NCBI RefSeq assembly: GCF_900116765.1
Contig: NZ_UETC01000001.1
Location: forward strand, 62,001-126,000
DNA from: Jannaschia seohaensis
GTDB taxonomy: Bacteria; Pseudomonadota; Alphaproteobacteria; Rhodobacterales; Rhodobacteraceae
DNA length: 64,000 nucleotides
Reading direction: 5' to 3'
Under the pieces are notes generated by a model. It made no database searches. It saw only the letters and a program-made list of their open reading frames with translations, and had not been told where the DNA came from. Shown here in pieces: positions 7,722 through 16,646 of the stretch (positions are counted from its first letter, which is position 1; each line of letters begins with the position of its first letter). The translations under genes and the position numbers were made by a program.

Positions 7722-8927
7722 ATGACCTTACGCGCATTTCTGAGCGCCGCTTTGCTGGCCTCCCAGCCCGCGATTGCCGAAGAGCTCATCCTGGACACGA
7801 AACAGAGCCTGACATCTCTGGAAATCAGTCTGGCGGCCATCGACTCGCCCCGCGCCGTAGATAGGTTTGCGCTTGGGGCGGTCGGGTTTCTTCGCGCAAT
7901 CGAGGTGTCCCTTCAGGAGCGCTACCGCACCAATGCCGCACTTGGCTATGGCATGATCGGTATTCCCGTCCTGCGGCTGCCGGTCCCGCCAAATCCAGCC
8001 CCCGAGCCATTCACCCCGGACTTCGTCACGTCCCTCTTCGCGGATGTCGACAGTGCCATGGATCGGACCCGCACGCATCTCGACGGCGCCGCCTTGGAGC
8101 CTGATGACAAGCTCGTTATCGACATCGCCGCGCTTTGGTTCGATGTCGATGGCGATGGCGCACGCGGTGTCGGCGAAGGCGCCCTGGAGGTGGCTGCCGC
8201 CGCGGTAGGAGATCCGGTGACCGATTTCGACGCCGGTCTTCCAACCGAAGGGCTGATCGTTCATTTCGACGCAGCCGATGCCGAGTGGCTTGCGGCCTAT
8301 ACCCACCTTCTGTCGGCAGTTTCGCAAGTGGTTATGGCCTTCGATCCGACCGACGTGATCGCCGAAGTCATGACCAGCACCGCGAAGATGGCCGACATCC
8401 AGGCTGGACTGCCGCCGACGAGAGGCTGGTTCACCGGAGAAGAAGCGTTCGTGGATGCGTTCGCGACCGTTTACGGCGCTCTGAACCGCGTTCCCGCAAA
8501 AGAGAACATCGGAGCCGCCCGCGACCATCTTCTTGAAATGATCGACCGGAACCGGGCGTTCTGGGCGCTCGTCGATGCGGAAACCGACAATGCGTTCGAG
8601 TGGATTCCCAATGAATCGCAAGAGGCGTCGCTCGGCTTTGCCCTGCCGCCAGAAACCAGCGCCGTCTGGAGGGGGGTTCTGGCCGATGCCGAGGCCGTCC
8701 TTAAGGGAGAGCTTCTCGTCCCTCACTGGCGGATAAGCCCGGGCGGCGGGATCAATGTGGCGAAGATGGTGGTCGATCCCCCTGCGTTCGATCTCGTGAC
8801 CTGGATCCAGGGATCGGGCCTCACACCCTACATGGAGCCGGGGCCTCAGGTGACTTGGGAGAGCTACGCCCGCTTCACGGCGATGTTCAGGGGGGAGGCG
8901 GTCCTGTTCATGGTCTTGCTCAACTAG
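7722..8927 (+). CDS. Secreted protein of unknown function with an EF-hand-like loop
   Basis: A 401-residue protein beginning with a signal peptide (MTLRAFLSAALLASQPAIAE, cleavage after AIA). GGAGGAG lies about 5 bases before the ATG, which fixes this start over an upstream in-frame ATG. The segment WFDVDGDGARGVGEG resembles a calcium-binding EF-hand loop. The rest is mostly helical with no family I recognise. The gene stands alone between the glutathione operon and tRNA-Lys, with about 210 non-coding bases on each side in which I see no other gene. Confidence 0.7.
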   Translation: MTLRAFLSAALLASQPAIAEELILDTKQSLTSLEISLAAIDSPRAVDRFALGAVGFLRAIEVSLQERYRTNAALGYGMIGIPVLRLPVPPNPAPEPFTPDFVTSLFADVDSAMDRTRTHLDGAALEPDDKLVIDIAALWFDVDGDGARGVGEGALEVAAAAVGDPVTDFDAGLPTEGLIVHFDAADAEWLAAYTHLLSAVSQVVMAFDPTDVIAEVMTSTAKMADIQAGLPPTRGWFTGEEAFVDAFATVYGALNRVPAKENIGAARDHLLEMIDRNRAFWALVDAETDNAFEWIPNESQEASLGFALPPETSAVWRGVLADAEAVLKGELLVPHWRISPGGGINVAKMVVDPPAFDLVTWIQGSGLTPYMEPGPQVTWESYARFTAMFRGEAVLFMVLLN

Positions 8928-9117
8928 GTGAGGCGACCAAGCGGTGCGGCAGGTAGTCCGCCTCCCGCCAGTCACGATGGCCGGCACCCACGGCAGGCAA
9001 ACCCCTTTGCCGCCGCGACCGGCAGCCCCACCGGCTCCAGAGGCAAACGATGCGCTTCCACGAGGCCCGTGCTGCGACCGCGACCCGATCATGCCGCATG
9101 AACGGGCACCGGACTGC

Positions 9118-9151
9118 CACCAAAACAACGATCTGAGGGAGTGTTTTGGTG
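9118..9151 (-). terminator. Hairpin at the 3' end of tRNA-Lys
   Basis: CACCAAAACA (9118-9127) and TGTTTTGGTG (9142-9151) are perfect 10-base inverted arms around a 14-base loop. On the minus strand the first arm starts within the tRNA's own ACCA end, so the hairpin would form directly after, or compete with, the acceptor end. There is no clear U-run, so termination is tentative. Confidence 0.4.
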
Positions 9152-9222
9152 AGCCGACAGGGGCTCGAACCCTGGACCTACTGATTAAAAGTCAGTTGCT
9201 CTACCAACTGAGCTATCGGCTC
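9147..9222 (-). tRNA. tRNA-Lys (anticodon TTT)
   Basis: The minus strand folds as a full cloverleaf of 76 bases. The acceptor arm pairs GAGCCGA with TCGGCTC, the D loop contains AGCTCAGTTGGTAGAGC, the anticodon stem-loop is CTGACTTTTAATCAG with anticodon TTT, and the T arm is AGGGTTCGAGCCCCT. The discriminator A and the CCA end are encoded. All invariant positions are present, so it should be functional. Confidence 0.97.
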
Positions 9223-9303
9223 TCCGAGGGCGCACCTATCGCCGTGTCCGCGCGCCGTCAAGCAGGCCTTTCAAAATGATCGGCGCGGTCGTATCTGGCG
9301 CGG

Positions 9304-10116
9304 ATGACGCACCAAGACCGAGATGGCCTGCCGTTCATGAAGATGCACGGTCTGGGCAACGACTTCGTCGTGATCGACGCGCGCGCGGGCGGCCGCGCGG
9401 TCGATGCCGATCTCGCGCGCGCGATGGGGGACCGGCATAGGGGCGTGGGCTTCGACCAGCTCGCCGTGATCCGGGATCACGACGCGGCGGATGTCGAGCT
9501 TCTGTTCTGGAATTCCGACGGCTCGACCGCGGGGGCCTGCGGCAACGCCACCCGCTGCATCGCCGCCTGGGAGATGGCGCGCCGGGGGGTCGGCACATTG
9601 ACCCTGCGGACCGAGCGGGGGGGTCTTCAGGCACGGGCCGAGGGCGCGCTGACCTCGGTCAACATGGGCCCGCCGATCCTCGACTGGCGCGAGATCCCGT
9701 TGGCGCGGGAGGTCTGCACCCTGCATCTGCCCGTGCCCGGCGACCCGGCGGCGACCGGCATGGGCAACCCGCACATGACCTTCTTCGTCCCGGATGCCGA
9801 GGCGGTCGATCTGGCCAGCTTCGGCCCCGCGCATGAGCACCATCCCCTCTACCCCGAGCGGACCAACGTCCAGGTGGCCAGCCTCATCGCGCCCGAGCGG
9901 CTGCGCATGCGCGTCTGGGAGCGGGGGGCGGGGATCACGCTGGCCTCCGGCTCCTCCTCCTGCGCGGTGGCGGTCGCGGCGGCGCGGCGGGGAATCACCG
10001 GGCGGCGGGTGACGCTGGTTCTGGACGGGGGCGAGATCGCCATCGACTGGCGCGAGGACGGGGTCTGGATGACCGGGCCGACGGCCCATGTCTTCGACGG
10101 GGTGTGGCATGGCTGA
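9304..10116 (+). CDS. dapF: Diaminopimelate epimerase
   Basis: A 270-residue enzyme that converts LL- to meso-diaminopimelate for lysine and peptidoglycan synthesis. The N-terminal signature [16 protein letters not shown] and the first catalytic-cysteine motif SACGNATRC-like (GACGNATRC) are clear. The second active-site motif, normally ACGTGAC or similar, reads [10 protein letters not shown], so the second catalytic cysteine position looks like serine. Length and the rest of the fold are normal. Its stop overlaps the mtaB start by 8 bases, a pairing common in alphaproteobacteria. A related epimerase of altered specificity is possible but less likely given this context. Confidence 0.9.
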   Translation: MTHQDRDGLPFMKMHGLGNDFVVIDARAGGRAVDADLARAMGDRHRGVGFDQLAVIRDHDAADVELLFWNSDGSTAGACGNATRCIAAWEMARRGVGTLTLRTERGGLQARAEGALTSVNMGPPILDWREIPLAREVCTLHLPVPGDPAATGMGNPHMTFFVPDAEAVDLASFGPAHEHHPLYPERTNVQVASLIAPERLRMRVWERGAGITLASGSSSCAVAVAAARRGITGRRVTLVLDGGEIAIDWREDGVWMTGPTAHVFDGVWHG

Positions 10117-11407
10117 CGATCCCACCCTGCGCGAGGGGGCGCCGATCCTGTCGAACCACGGCTGCCGGCTGAACGCCTACGAGGCGGAGGCGATGCGCGA
10201 ACTGGCGCAGGGGGCGGGCGTCAAGAACGCCGTCATCGTCAATACCTGCGCCGTCACCCAACAGGCGGTGCGCAAGGCCCGTCAGGACATCCGGCGCCTG
10301 CGCCGCGAAAATCCCGACGCGACCGTGATCGTCACCGGCTGCGCCGCCCAAACCGATCCCACAAGCTTCGCCACCATGGCGGAGGTCGACCACGTCATCG
10401 GCAACAGCGAGAAGATGCGGCCCGCGACCTGGGCCGGGCTGGCCACCGGCGGCACCGAGCCGGTGCAGGTCGATGACATCATGTCCGTGACCGAGACGGC
10501 GGGGCATCTGATCGACGGGTTCGGCACCCGCTCCCGCGCCTATGTTCAGGTGCAGAACGGCTGCGACCACCGCTGCACCTTCTGCATCATTCCCTATGGC
10601 CGCGGGAACAGCCGCTCGGTGCCCGCCGGCGTGGTGGTGGATCAGATCAACCGGCTCGTGGCGAAGGGCTTCCGGGAGGTCGTGCTGACCGGGGTGGACC
10701 TGACCTCCTGGGGGGCGGATCTTCCGGGGCGGCCGCCTCTGGGCGATCTGGTCGCGCGCATTCTGCGGCTGACCGACGTGGCGCGGCTGCGAATCAGCTC
10801 GATCGATTCGATCGAGGTGGACGAGGCTCTGATGCGCTGCATCGCCGAGGAGCCGCGGCTGATGCCCCATCTGCACCTGTCGCTGCAACATGGCGCCGAC
10901 CTGATCCTCAAGCGCATGAAGCGCCGCCACCTGCGGGACGACGCCATCCGCTTCTGCACTGAGGCGCGGGCGCTGCGGCCCAACATGACCTTCGGCGCCG
11001 ACATCATCGCGGGCTTCCCGACCGAGACGGACGCGCATTTCGACGATTCGCTCCGCCTGGTGGAGGAGTGCGACCTGACCTGGCTCCACGTCTTCCCCTA
11101 TTCCGCGCGCCAGGGCACGCCCGCCGCGCGGATGCCGCAGCTCGACGGCCGCACGATCCGCGACCGCGCCGCGCGCCTGCGGGCCGCCGGAGAGGCGGCC
11201 GTGGCGCGTCATCTCGCGGCTCAAGTCGGGAAGGACCATCAGGTTCTCATGGAGAGCCCCCGCATGGGCCGGACGGAGCAATTCGCCGAGGTCCGGTTCG
11301 AGACCGATCAGCCGGAGGGACAGATCGTCCGCGCGCGCGTCGGGGCGGTGCGCGGCGATGCCTTGCTGGCGGAGCCGTCTCACGGAGGCGTGATCGCCGC
11401 CGAATGA
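10109..11407 (+). CDS. mtaB: tRNA (t6A37) methylthiotransferase MtaB
   Basis: A 432-residue radical-SAM enzyme that adds a methylthio group to N6-threonylcarbamoyladenosine at position 37 of ANN-decoding tRNAs. The N-terminal UPF0004 domain supplies cluster cysteines in NHGCRLN, NTCAV and GCAAQ. The radical-SAM triad is CDHRCTFC at about residue 155. The order and length fit MtaB (YqeV) better than MiaB, which is usually longer. I chose the ATG at 10109 ([10 protein letters not shown]), overlapping the dapF stop, rather than an upstream ATG inside dapF. Confidence 0.92.
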   Translation: MADDPTLREGAPILSNHGCRLNAYEAEAMRELAQGAGVKNAVIVNTCAVTQQAVRKARQDIRRLRRENPDATVIVTGCAAQTDPTSFATMAEVDHVIGNSEKMRPATWAGLATGGTEPVQVDDIMSVTETAGHLIDGFGTRSRAYVQVQNGCDHRCTFCIIPYGRGNSRSVPAGVVVDQINRLVAKGFREVVLTGVDLTSWGADLPGRPPLGDLVARILRLTDVARLRISSIDSIEVDEALMRCIAEEPRLMPHLHLSLQHGADLILKRMKRRHLRDDAIRFCTEARALRPNMTFGADIIAGFPTETDAHFDDSLRLVEECDLTWLHVFPYSARQGTPAARMPQLDGRTIRDRAARLRAAGEAAVARHLAAQVGKDHQVLMESPRMGRTEQFAEVRFETDQPEGQIVRARVGAVRGDALLAEPSHGGVIAAE

Positions 11408-11478
11408 TCCGCGCCGGTGGGGGGCGGCGTAGCCCGGGCATGTCATCTGAACCGATGGCCGCTGACGGGAGACACAAC

Positions 11479-11988
11479 ATGACCCTCATCATCGACCGCC
11501 GCCGCGCGCTGACACTGGGCGCGGGGCTTGCCGCGACGGGCCTTCTCGCGGGCTGCGCGACCTCCGCCTCGGACGGCCCCGCCGACATCGTCGACACCGC
11601 CGTGGCCGCGGGCTCCTTCACGACACTAGTCGCCGCCATTCAGGCCGCCGGGCTGGTCGAGACGCTGAAGGGCCCGGGCCCTTTCACTGTCTTCGCGCCG
11701 ACCGACGCCGCCTTCGCGGCGCTACCCGAGGCCACGCTGGACGACCTCTTGCTGCCCGAGAACCGCGACACGCTGACCGCGATCCTGACCTATCACGTGG
11801 CACCCGCGAATTATCCGGCCGCCTCGCTGCTAGGCACGCGGGGCGCGATCCCCACGGTGAACGGCCAGCCGCTGCATGTGGACGGCCGCGGCGAAGGAGT
11901 GCAGGTGGAGGGCGCGACGGTGACGACGCCGGACGTCTTTGCATCGAACGGCGTGATCCACGTCATCGACACCGTCCTGCTGCCCTGA
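11479..11988 (+). CDS. Fasciclin-domain lipoprotein
   Basis: A 169-residue exported protein. The N-terminus has a twin-arginine stretch ([10 protein letters not shown]) followed by a lipobox (LLAGC, cysteine about residue 28), so it is probably a lipoprotein. A single FAS1 domain follows, with its typical blocks [43 protein letters not shown] and [17 protein letters not shown]1 proteins act in surface adhesion; a precise role is unknown. GGGAGA lies 6 bases before the start. Confidence 0.9.
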   Translation: MTLIIDRRRALTLGAGLAATGLLAGCATSASDGPADIVDTAVAAGSFTTLVAAIQAAGLVETLKGPGPFTVFAPTDAAFAALPEATLDDLLLPENRDTLTAILTYHVAPANYPAASLLGTRGAIPTVNGQPLHVDGRGEGVQVEGATVTTPDVFASNGVIHVIDTVLLP

Positions 11989-12006
11989 CCTTCGGCGCCG
12001 CGCCCG

Positions 12007-12927
12007 TCACTTGAGACGGAAGAACGTGCCCTCCGGGCGCGGCGTCCAGGCCGAGAGCCCCCCGGCCCCGACGATCAGCGCGATGCCAAGCCAAGCCCAG
12101 GGCCCCGGCAGGCTCGCGAAAAGCAGGAAGTCCAGCGCCACCGCGAAGACGAGGCCGCTATAGTCATAGGCCGCCAGCACGCCGATCGGCGCGCGCCGCG
12201 CGGCCTCGGTCGCGGCGATATGCGTCGCCGCCCCGAACACGGCCGCCGCCCCCAGCCAGGCCCAGAGCGTGGGCGTCATCGCCGTCCACCCCGTCACCAG
12301 GGTCGCCGCCAGCCCCACGCCGCTGGCGATCACGGCAAAGGTCAGCGCGATGGACGCCGTCGTCTCGGTCAGCGTCATCCGCCGGATCCAGACCCGGAGC
12401 ACCGCCATCAGCGCCGCCGAGGCGAGCCCAGCCAGCATGCCCGACAGCTCCGCCGCGCCCCAGTCCGGGTTGGCCGCCGTGGTGTAGAGCATCGCGATCA
12501 TCCCCGCGAAACCCAAGCTGACGGCCAGCACCGCCTTCACGCTCAGCCGCTCCCCCAGGATCACCACCGCCGCCGGCACCGCCAGGATCGGCGCGAGATA
12601 GGAGATCGTCTGCGCATGGGCGACGGGCAGCTGGCCCAGCGCGTAGAAGTTCAGGATCATCACCGTGCCGCCCAGCAGGCCGCGCACCAGATGCGCCCTG
12701 GGCGTGCTGGGGCGCAGGGCGCTGAGCGGCCCGGTCAGCCAGAACCACAGGATCAGGAACGGGATCGAGAGCGCCGCGCGCATCAGCACGACCTGCCCGG
12801 TCGTGGCGCCCGCCTTGCTGGCGCCGTGGATGCAGATCCCGATGCCCGTGGCGAGGCCCGCCGCCAGGACGCGTAGAACGATGGCCGACCGGATGCGGTC
12901 GGGCGGGAAGGCGAGGGCTTCGGCCAT
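12007..12927 (-). CDS. EamA (DMT superfamily) transporter
   Basis: A 306-residue membrane protein with about ten hydrophobic helices in two homologous halves, as in EamA/RhaT-type drug/metabolite exporters. Typical features include the first-half segment YLAPILAVPAAVVILGERLS, with its conserved glutamate before helix 5, and a second-half repeat AYDYSGLVFAVALDFLLFAS. It is convergent with the fasciclin gene. The substrate (amino acid, metabolite or other) cannot be told from sequence. Confidence 0.88.
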   Translation of the reverse strand: MAEALAFPPDRIRSAIVLRVLAAGLATGIGICIHGASKAGATTGQVVLMRAALSIPFLILWFWLTGPLSALRPSTPRAHLVRGLLGGTVMILNFYALGQLPVAHAQTISYLAPILAVPAAVVILGERLSVKAVLAVSLGFAGMIAMLYTTAANPDWGAAELSGMLAGLASAALMAVLRVWIRRMTLTETTASIALTFAVIASGVGLAATLVTGWTAMTPTLWAWLGAAAVFGAATHIAATEAARRAPIGVLAAYDYSGLVFAVALDFLLFASLPGPWAWLGIALIVGAGGLSAWTPRPEGTFFRLK

Positions 12928-12996
12928 GGCGCGAAGTTGCGCCTGTGCGCGCGGCTGCGCAAGCTTGGCGGCGGCGCAAACCCGTCCTTGCAGGCC

Positions 12997-14028
12997 TCAC
13001 ATCAGCGTGGCCTGCGCCCCCGCCGCGCCGAGATACAGCGCGATCAGCGTCACCGTCTCGACCCCTATGCCGCCGGGCCCACGCTTCTGCCGCCGGATCA
13101 GCCCGGCGGTCAGCACGCCCGTCATCGCGAGCCCGGTCGCGAGCCAGAACAGGTCCGCCGGCCCCATCGCCGCAAAGATCGCCCCCTCGCGGTAGAAGCC
13201 GTCCGAGACGACCAAGAACATCGTATCGAAGGTGTTACCGCCGATGATCCCGCCCACCGCCAGTTGCAGCGCCTCGCGCCGCACCGCGGCCACGGTGGTC
13301 ACGAGTTCGGGCAGGGAGGTCACGGCTGCGGTGCCCAGCGCCCCCACCAGCGACGAGGACAGGCCCAGCCGGGTCACGCCGACCGCCGCCGCCTGCGCGA
13401 TGGTCCAGCCCGCGACGCCCAGGATCGCCGCCAGCAAGGCAAAGATCAGCGCGGGGCCCAGCACCGCGCGCCCGGCCTCCTCCGGGTCTTCGGGGGCGTC
13501 CTCGCGAGTCTCCGGGGTGCGGACCGGCTCCCACATCGGCTGTTCGCGCACGCGCGCGGTCACGTGGACACCGTAGAGATAGGCGCCCGCCATCAGCACG
13601 CTGATCGGATGCACCCCCAGCACCGAGACGGCGGGCAGCGCGAAGGCCAGGATCGGCATCGTCAGCAGCGTCATCAGCAGCGCCGCCTGAAACAGGTTGG
13701 CGGGCTCGGCGGCGGCATGCTCCAGATTGGCCTTGCGGAAGGTCAGATCGGCCGCCGCCAGAAAAGCGGTCTGCGCCGCGATCCCGCCCACGCCGTTGGA
13801 GATCGCAAGGCTCGCATCGCCGGACCACGCCGCCGTCGCCGAGACGGTCAGGCCCGAAAGCGAGGTCGCCGCGCCCAGCAGCAAGCCGCCGGCAAGGGCC
13901 TCGCCCATGCCGGTGCGGTCCGCGATCATGTCGGCCAGCCGCGTGATCCGCAGCGAGACAAGGAACACCACGACCGCGGCGGCCAGGAAGACGGCGACGA
14001 CGAGTGGGGTTGAGAGGTTTGTAAGCAT
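12997..14028 (-). CDS. Sodium/calcium exchanger family protein
   Basis: A 343-residue inner-membrane antiporter of the CaCA family (YrbG type), with about ten hydrophobic helices in two inverted halves. The alpha-repeat motifs can be seen as GGLLLGAATSLSGLTVSATA in the first half and GTAAVTSLPELVTTVAAV, with GGIIGGNTFDTMF, in the second. The start at 14028 has AAGGA upstream; longer versions beginning at 14199 would run through the divergent PaiB-like gene. It probably exports Ca2+ in exchange for Na+ or H+. Confidence 0.85.
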   Translation of the reverse strand: MLTNLSTPLVVAVFLAAAVVVFLVSLRITRLADMIADRTGMGEALAGGLLLGAATSLSGLTVSATAAWSGDASLAISNGVGGIAAQTAFLAAADLTFRKANLEHAAAEPANLFQAALLMTLLTMPILAFALPAVSVLGVHPISVLMAGAYLYGVHVTARVREQPMWEPVRTPETREDAPEDPEEAGRAVLGPALIFALLAAILGVAGWTIAQAAAVGVTRLGLSSSLVGALGTAAVTSLPELVTTVAAVRREALQLAVGGIIGGNTFDTMFLVVSDGFYREGAIFAAMGPADLFWLATGLAMTGVLTAGLIRRQKRGPGGIGVETVTLIALYLGAAGAQATLM

Positions 14029-14075
14029 ACGATTCCTTCGTTGCGAGAAACCTGGCCTTGCGGCAGATCGGACGA

Positions 14076-14681
14076 ATGCACCCGAACTCCGCATTCCGCC
14101 GCGTCCCCGAGTCGCGCAGCCTGGACTTCGTCCGCGCCCGGTCTTTCGGCGCCCTGGTCGTGAACGCGCCGGACGGGCCGCTGGTTTCCCATGTGCCATT
14201 CCTGCTGTCAGAGGACGCGGCCAGTGCCGACCTGCATCTCGTCCGCTCCAACCCGATCCTGAGCGCGACGCCCTGCGCCGCGGTGATCGCCGTGACCGGG
14301 CCGGACGGCTATCTCTCGCCGGACTGGTACGAGGTGCCCGACCAGGTGCCGACCTGGAACTACGTCGCCGTCCACCTGCGCGGGCGGCTCGTGCGCCTGC
14401 CGCAAGAGGCGATGCACGAGATGCTCGACCGCCAAAGCGCCGGGTTCGAGACGCGGCTGGCCGGCAAGACGCCCTGGACCACCGACAAGATGACCCCCGA
14501 GGTTCTGGAGCGGATGATGCGTCAGATCGTGCCCTGCCGACTGGAAGGGATCGAACTCCAGGCCACCTGGAAGCTGAGCCAGAACAAGCCCGACGATGTC
14601 CGCCTACGCGCCGCGGAGGCCGTCACGGGGGGCGTGGGCAGCGAACTGGCCGCCCTCGCCGCGCTGATGCGGGGCGGATGA
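14076..14681 (+). CDS. PaiB-like FMN-binding protein
   Basis: A 201-residue protein of the FMN-binding split-barrel family related to Bacillus PaiB. Typical blocks are the N-terminal MHPNSAFRR, the strand SHVPFLL, and VPTWNYVAVHLRGRLVRLP. A C-terminal segment, LEGIELQATWKLSQNKP, is strongly conserved in this family. It was named as a negative transcriptional regulator, but no DNA-binding domain is visible and flavin binding is the safer call. The start matches the family N-terminus; an in-frame ATG at 14058 would add six residues. Confidence 0.85.
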   Translation: MHPNSAFRRVPESRSLDFVRARSFGALVVNAPDGPLVSHVPFLLSEDAASADLHLVRSNPILSATPCAAVIAVTGPDGYLSPDWYEVPDQVPTWNYVAVHLRGRLVRLPQEAMHEMLDRQSAGFETRLAGKTPWTTDKMTPEVLERMMRQIVPCRLEGIELQATWKLSQNKPDDVRLRAAEAVTGGVGSELAALAALMRGG

Positions 14682-14758
14682 CGGCCGCGCCGCCACCCGC
14701 GCTTCCCTCTGGCGGACCCGCCCGCTAGCTTCGCCGCACCGCATAACCGGAGACCGAA

Positions 14759-15358
14759 ATGCAGCTTCTCAGCTCCCCCGCTTCCCCCTTCGTGCGCAAG
14801 TGCCGCGTCACCCTGCTGGAGCTCGGGCTCACCGATGTCGAGGTCCGCGACGTCAAGGCCAACCCAATGGGCGGCGACCCGGACCTGAATGCGGCCAACC
14901 CCTCGGGCAAGATCCCCTGCCTTCTCCGCGACGATGGCCCGGCGCTCTATGACAGCCGCGTCATCACCCGGTTCCTGGACGCCCATGCGGGCGGCTCGCT
15001 CTATCCCGAAAGCCGCGTCTGGGAGGTTCTCGCGCTTGAGGCCAATGCCGACGCCATCGTGGAGGCAGCGCTCTCCATCGTCTACGAAAAGCGCCTGCGC
15101 CCCGAGGAGAAATGGTTCGAGCCGCTGATGGAGGCGCAATGGACCAAGGTCGAGCGCTCGCTTGACGCGGCCGAGGCGCGGTCCATGCCCCTGCTGGAAG
15201 GACCGCTGAACGCCGCGCAGATCGCCATGGGCTGCGCCCTCGGATATCTGGACTTCCGCCTTGGGGATCGCGACTGGCGGACGACGCGCCCGGTGCTGGC
15301 CGCCTGGTACGAAAAGTTCGCGGCGCGCCCCTCCATGGAGGCAACGCGCCCCGCATGA
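14759..15358 (+). CDS. Glutathione S-transferase
   Basis: A 199-residue cytosolic GST. The N-terminal thioredoxin-like domain begins MQLLSSPASPFVRKCRVTLL, with a serine-rich tip as in bacterial classes. It carries the conserved cis-proline motif GKIPCLL and the glutathione-binding YDSRVITRFLDAH. The C-terminal helical domain contains the N-capping box region GPLNAAQIAMGCALGYLDFR. The stop overlaps the GNAT gene by ATGA. The substrate is unknown; no photosynthesis link is implied. Confidence 0.92.
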   Translation: MQLLSSPASPFVRKCRVTLLELGLTDVEVRDVKANPMGGDPDLNAANPSGKIPCLLRDDGPALYDSRVITRFLDAHAGGSLYPESRVWEVLALEANADAIVEAALSIVYEKRLRPEEKWFEPLMEAQWTKVERSLDAAEARSMPLLEGPLNAAQIAMGCALGYLDFRLGDRDWRTTRPVLAAWYEKFAARPSMEATRPA

Positions 15359-15774
15359 GCCTGACCATCGCGCGCACGACCGATCTGGCCGCCCCGCTGG
15401 AGATTCGCGCCCGCGTGTTCATGGACGAACAGGGCGTCAGCCTCGCCGATGAGATCGACGGGGCCGACCCGGACTGCCTGCACTGGCTGGCCAGCGACGC
15501 GCAGGGCCCGGTGGCGACCCTGCGCGTCCTGCCGATGGGCCCGGTCGCCAAGATCCAGCGCGTCGCCGTCCTGCCCCGCGCCCGGCGGACGGGCCTGGGC
15601 AGCGCCCTGATGCGGCAGGTAATGCGGGAATTGCGGGCGATGGGGTTCGAGACCGCCCTTCTGGGCGCGCAAACCGAGGCGATGGCCTTCTACGAGCGGC
15701 TGGGTTTTGCCGCGCATGGGCCGGTCTATGACGATGCGGGCATCCCGCATCGGGACATGTCGCGAGCTCTCTGA
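15355..15774 (+). CDS. GNAT family N-acetyltransferase
   Basis: A 139-residue acetyltransferase. The acetyl-CoA site is visible as VAVLPRARRTGLGSALM (R/Q-x-x-G-x-A region), and the C-terminal FYERLGF motif is present. The N-terminal VFMDEQGVSLADEIDGAD matches the ElaA/YitI-like subgroup. It is translationally coupled to the GST by a 4-base overlap. The acceptor is unknown. The 293 bases between it and petA show no gene and presumably hold the petABC promoter and leader. Confidence 0.9.
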   Translation: MSLTIARTTDLAAPLEIRARVFMDEQGVSLADEIDGADPDCLHWLASDAQGPVATLRVLPMGPVAKIQRVAVLPRARRTGLGSALMRQVMRELRAMGFETALLGAQTEAMAFYERLGFAAHGPVYDDAGIPHRDMSRAL

Positions 15775-16067
15775 GCGCCGCGCCCCAAGGCCGGGGCACC
15801 GATCGCCGCCCCTGCGCGGCCCCGTCGGCGCGGCGCCGCGACCGGCCGTCGCGCAGCGCTGGACTCGGCCATCGCGCGCGCCAATTTCACCGCCAAGGGC
15901 CGATTTTGCGCTTTTCAGAGGCGGAAAACCGGCCCCTGCGGTCGATTGTCCGCTGGAACTCGGCCCCCCGATCGGAGTATGTGGCCCCGAATGCGGGCCC
16001 GACTTCCGCGGGTCCGGTATGATCCACGGGCCGTCCGGCCCACCCAACGGAATGGGAGACGCCTCAC

Positions 16068-16634
16068 GTGGCACATGCAGACGAACATCACGAAGGTACG
16101 CGCCGCGACTTCCTCTACTACGCGACCGCGGGTGCGGGCGTCGTCGTGACGGGCGCGGCTGTCTGGCCGCTCATCAACCAGATGAACCCCTCGGCGGACG
16201 TCCGGGCGCTGGCCTCCATCGACGTGGACGTCTCCGGCGTCGCGCCGGGCACGCAGATCACGGCGCTCTGGCTGGGCAAGCCGGTCTTCATCCGGCACCG
16301 CACCGAGGAAGAGATCGCCGCCGCGCGCGCCGAGATCGACATCGACAGCCTGCCCGACCCGCTGGCCAACAACGAGAACATCGACGGCTCCGCCCCCGCG
16401 ACCGACGAGAATCGGGCGATCGGCGAGAACGGCGAGTGGCTCGTGCAGATGGGCGTCTGCACCCATCTGGGTTGTGTGCCCCTGGGCGACGGTGCCGGTG
16501 ATTTCGGCGGCTGGTTCTGCCCCTGCCACGGCTCTCATTATGACGCCTCGGGCCGCATCCGCCGGGGCCCCGCCCCGCGCAATCTGCCGATTCCCCCCGT
16601 CGCCTTCGACGGGACGACCGTAACCCTGGGCTGA
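16068..16634 (+). CDS. petA: Ubiquinol-cytochrome c reductase, Rieske iron-sulfur subunit
   Basis: The 188-residue Rieske protein of the cytochrome bc1 complex, which moves electrons from ubiquinol to cytochrome c1. A twin-arginine signal anchor ([20 protein letters not shown]) is kept as the single membrane helix. The [2Fe-2S] ligands lie in VCTHLGC (C131, H133) and CPCHGSHYD (C151, H154), with the structural disulphide cysteines C136 and C153. Translation begins at GTG 16068 with GGGAGA 8 bases upstream. First gene of petABC (fbcFBC). Confidence 0.97.
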   Translation: MAHADEHHEGTRRDFLYYATAGAGVVVTGAAVWPLINQMNPSADVRALASIDVDVSGVAPGTQITALWLGKPVFIRHRTEEEIAAARAEIDIDSLPDPLANNENIDGSAPATDENRAIGENGEWLVQMGVCTHLGCVPLGDGAGDFGGWFCPCHGSHYDASGRIRRGPAPRNLPIPPVAFDGTTVTLG

Positions 16635-16646
16635 GGAGAGACGAGA

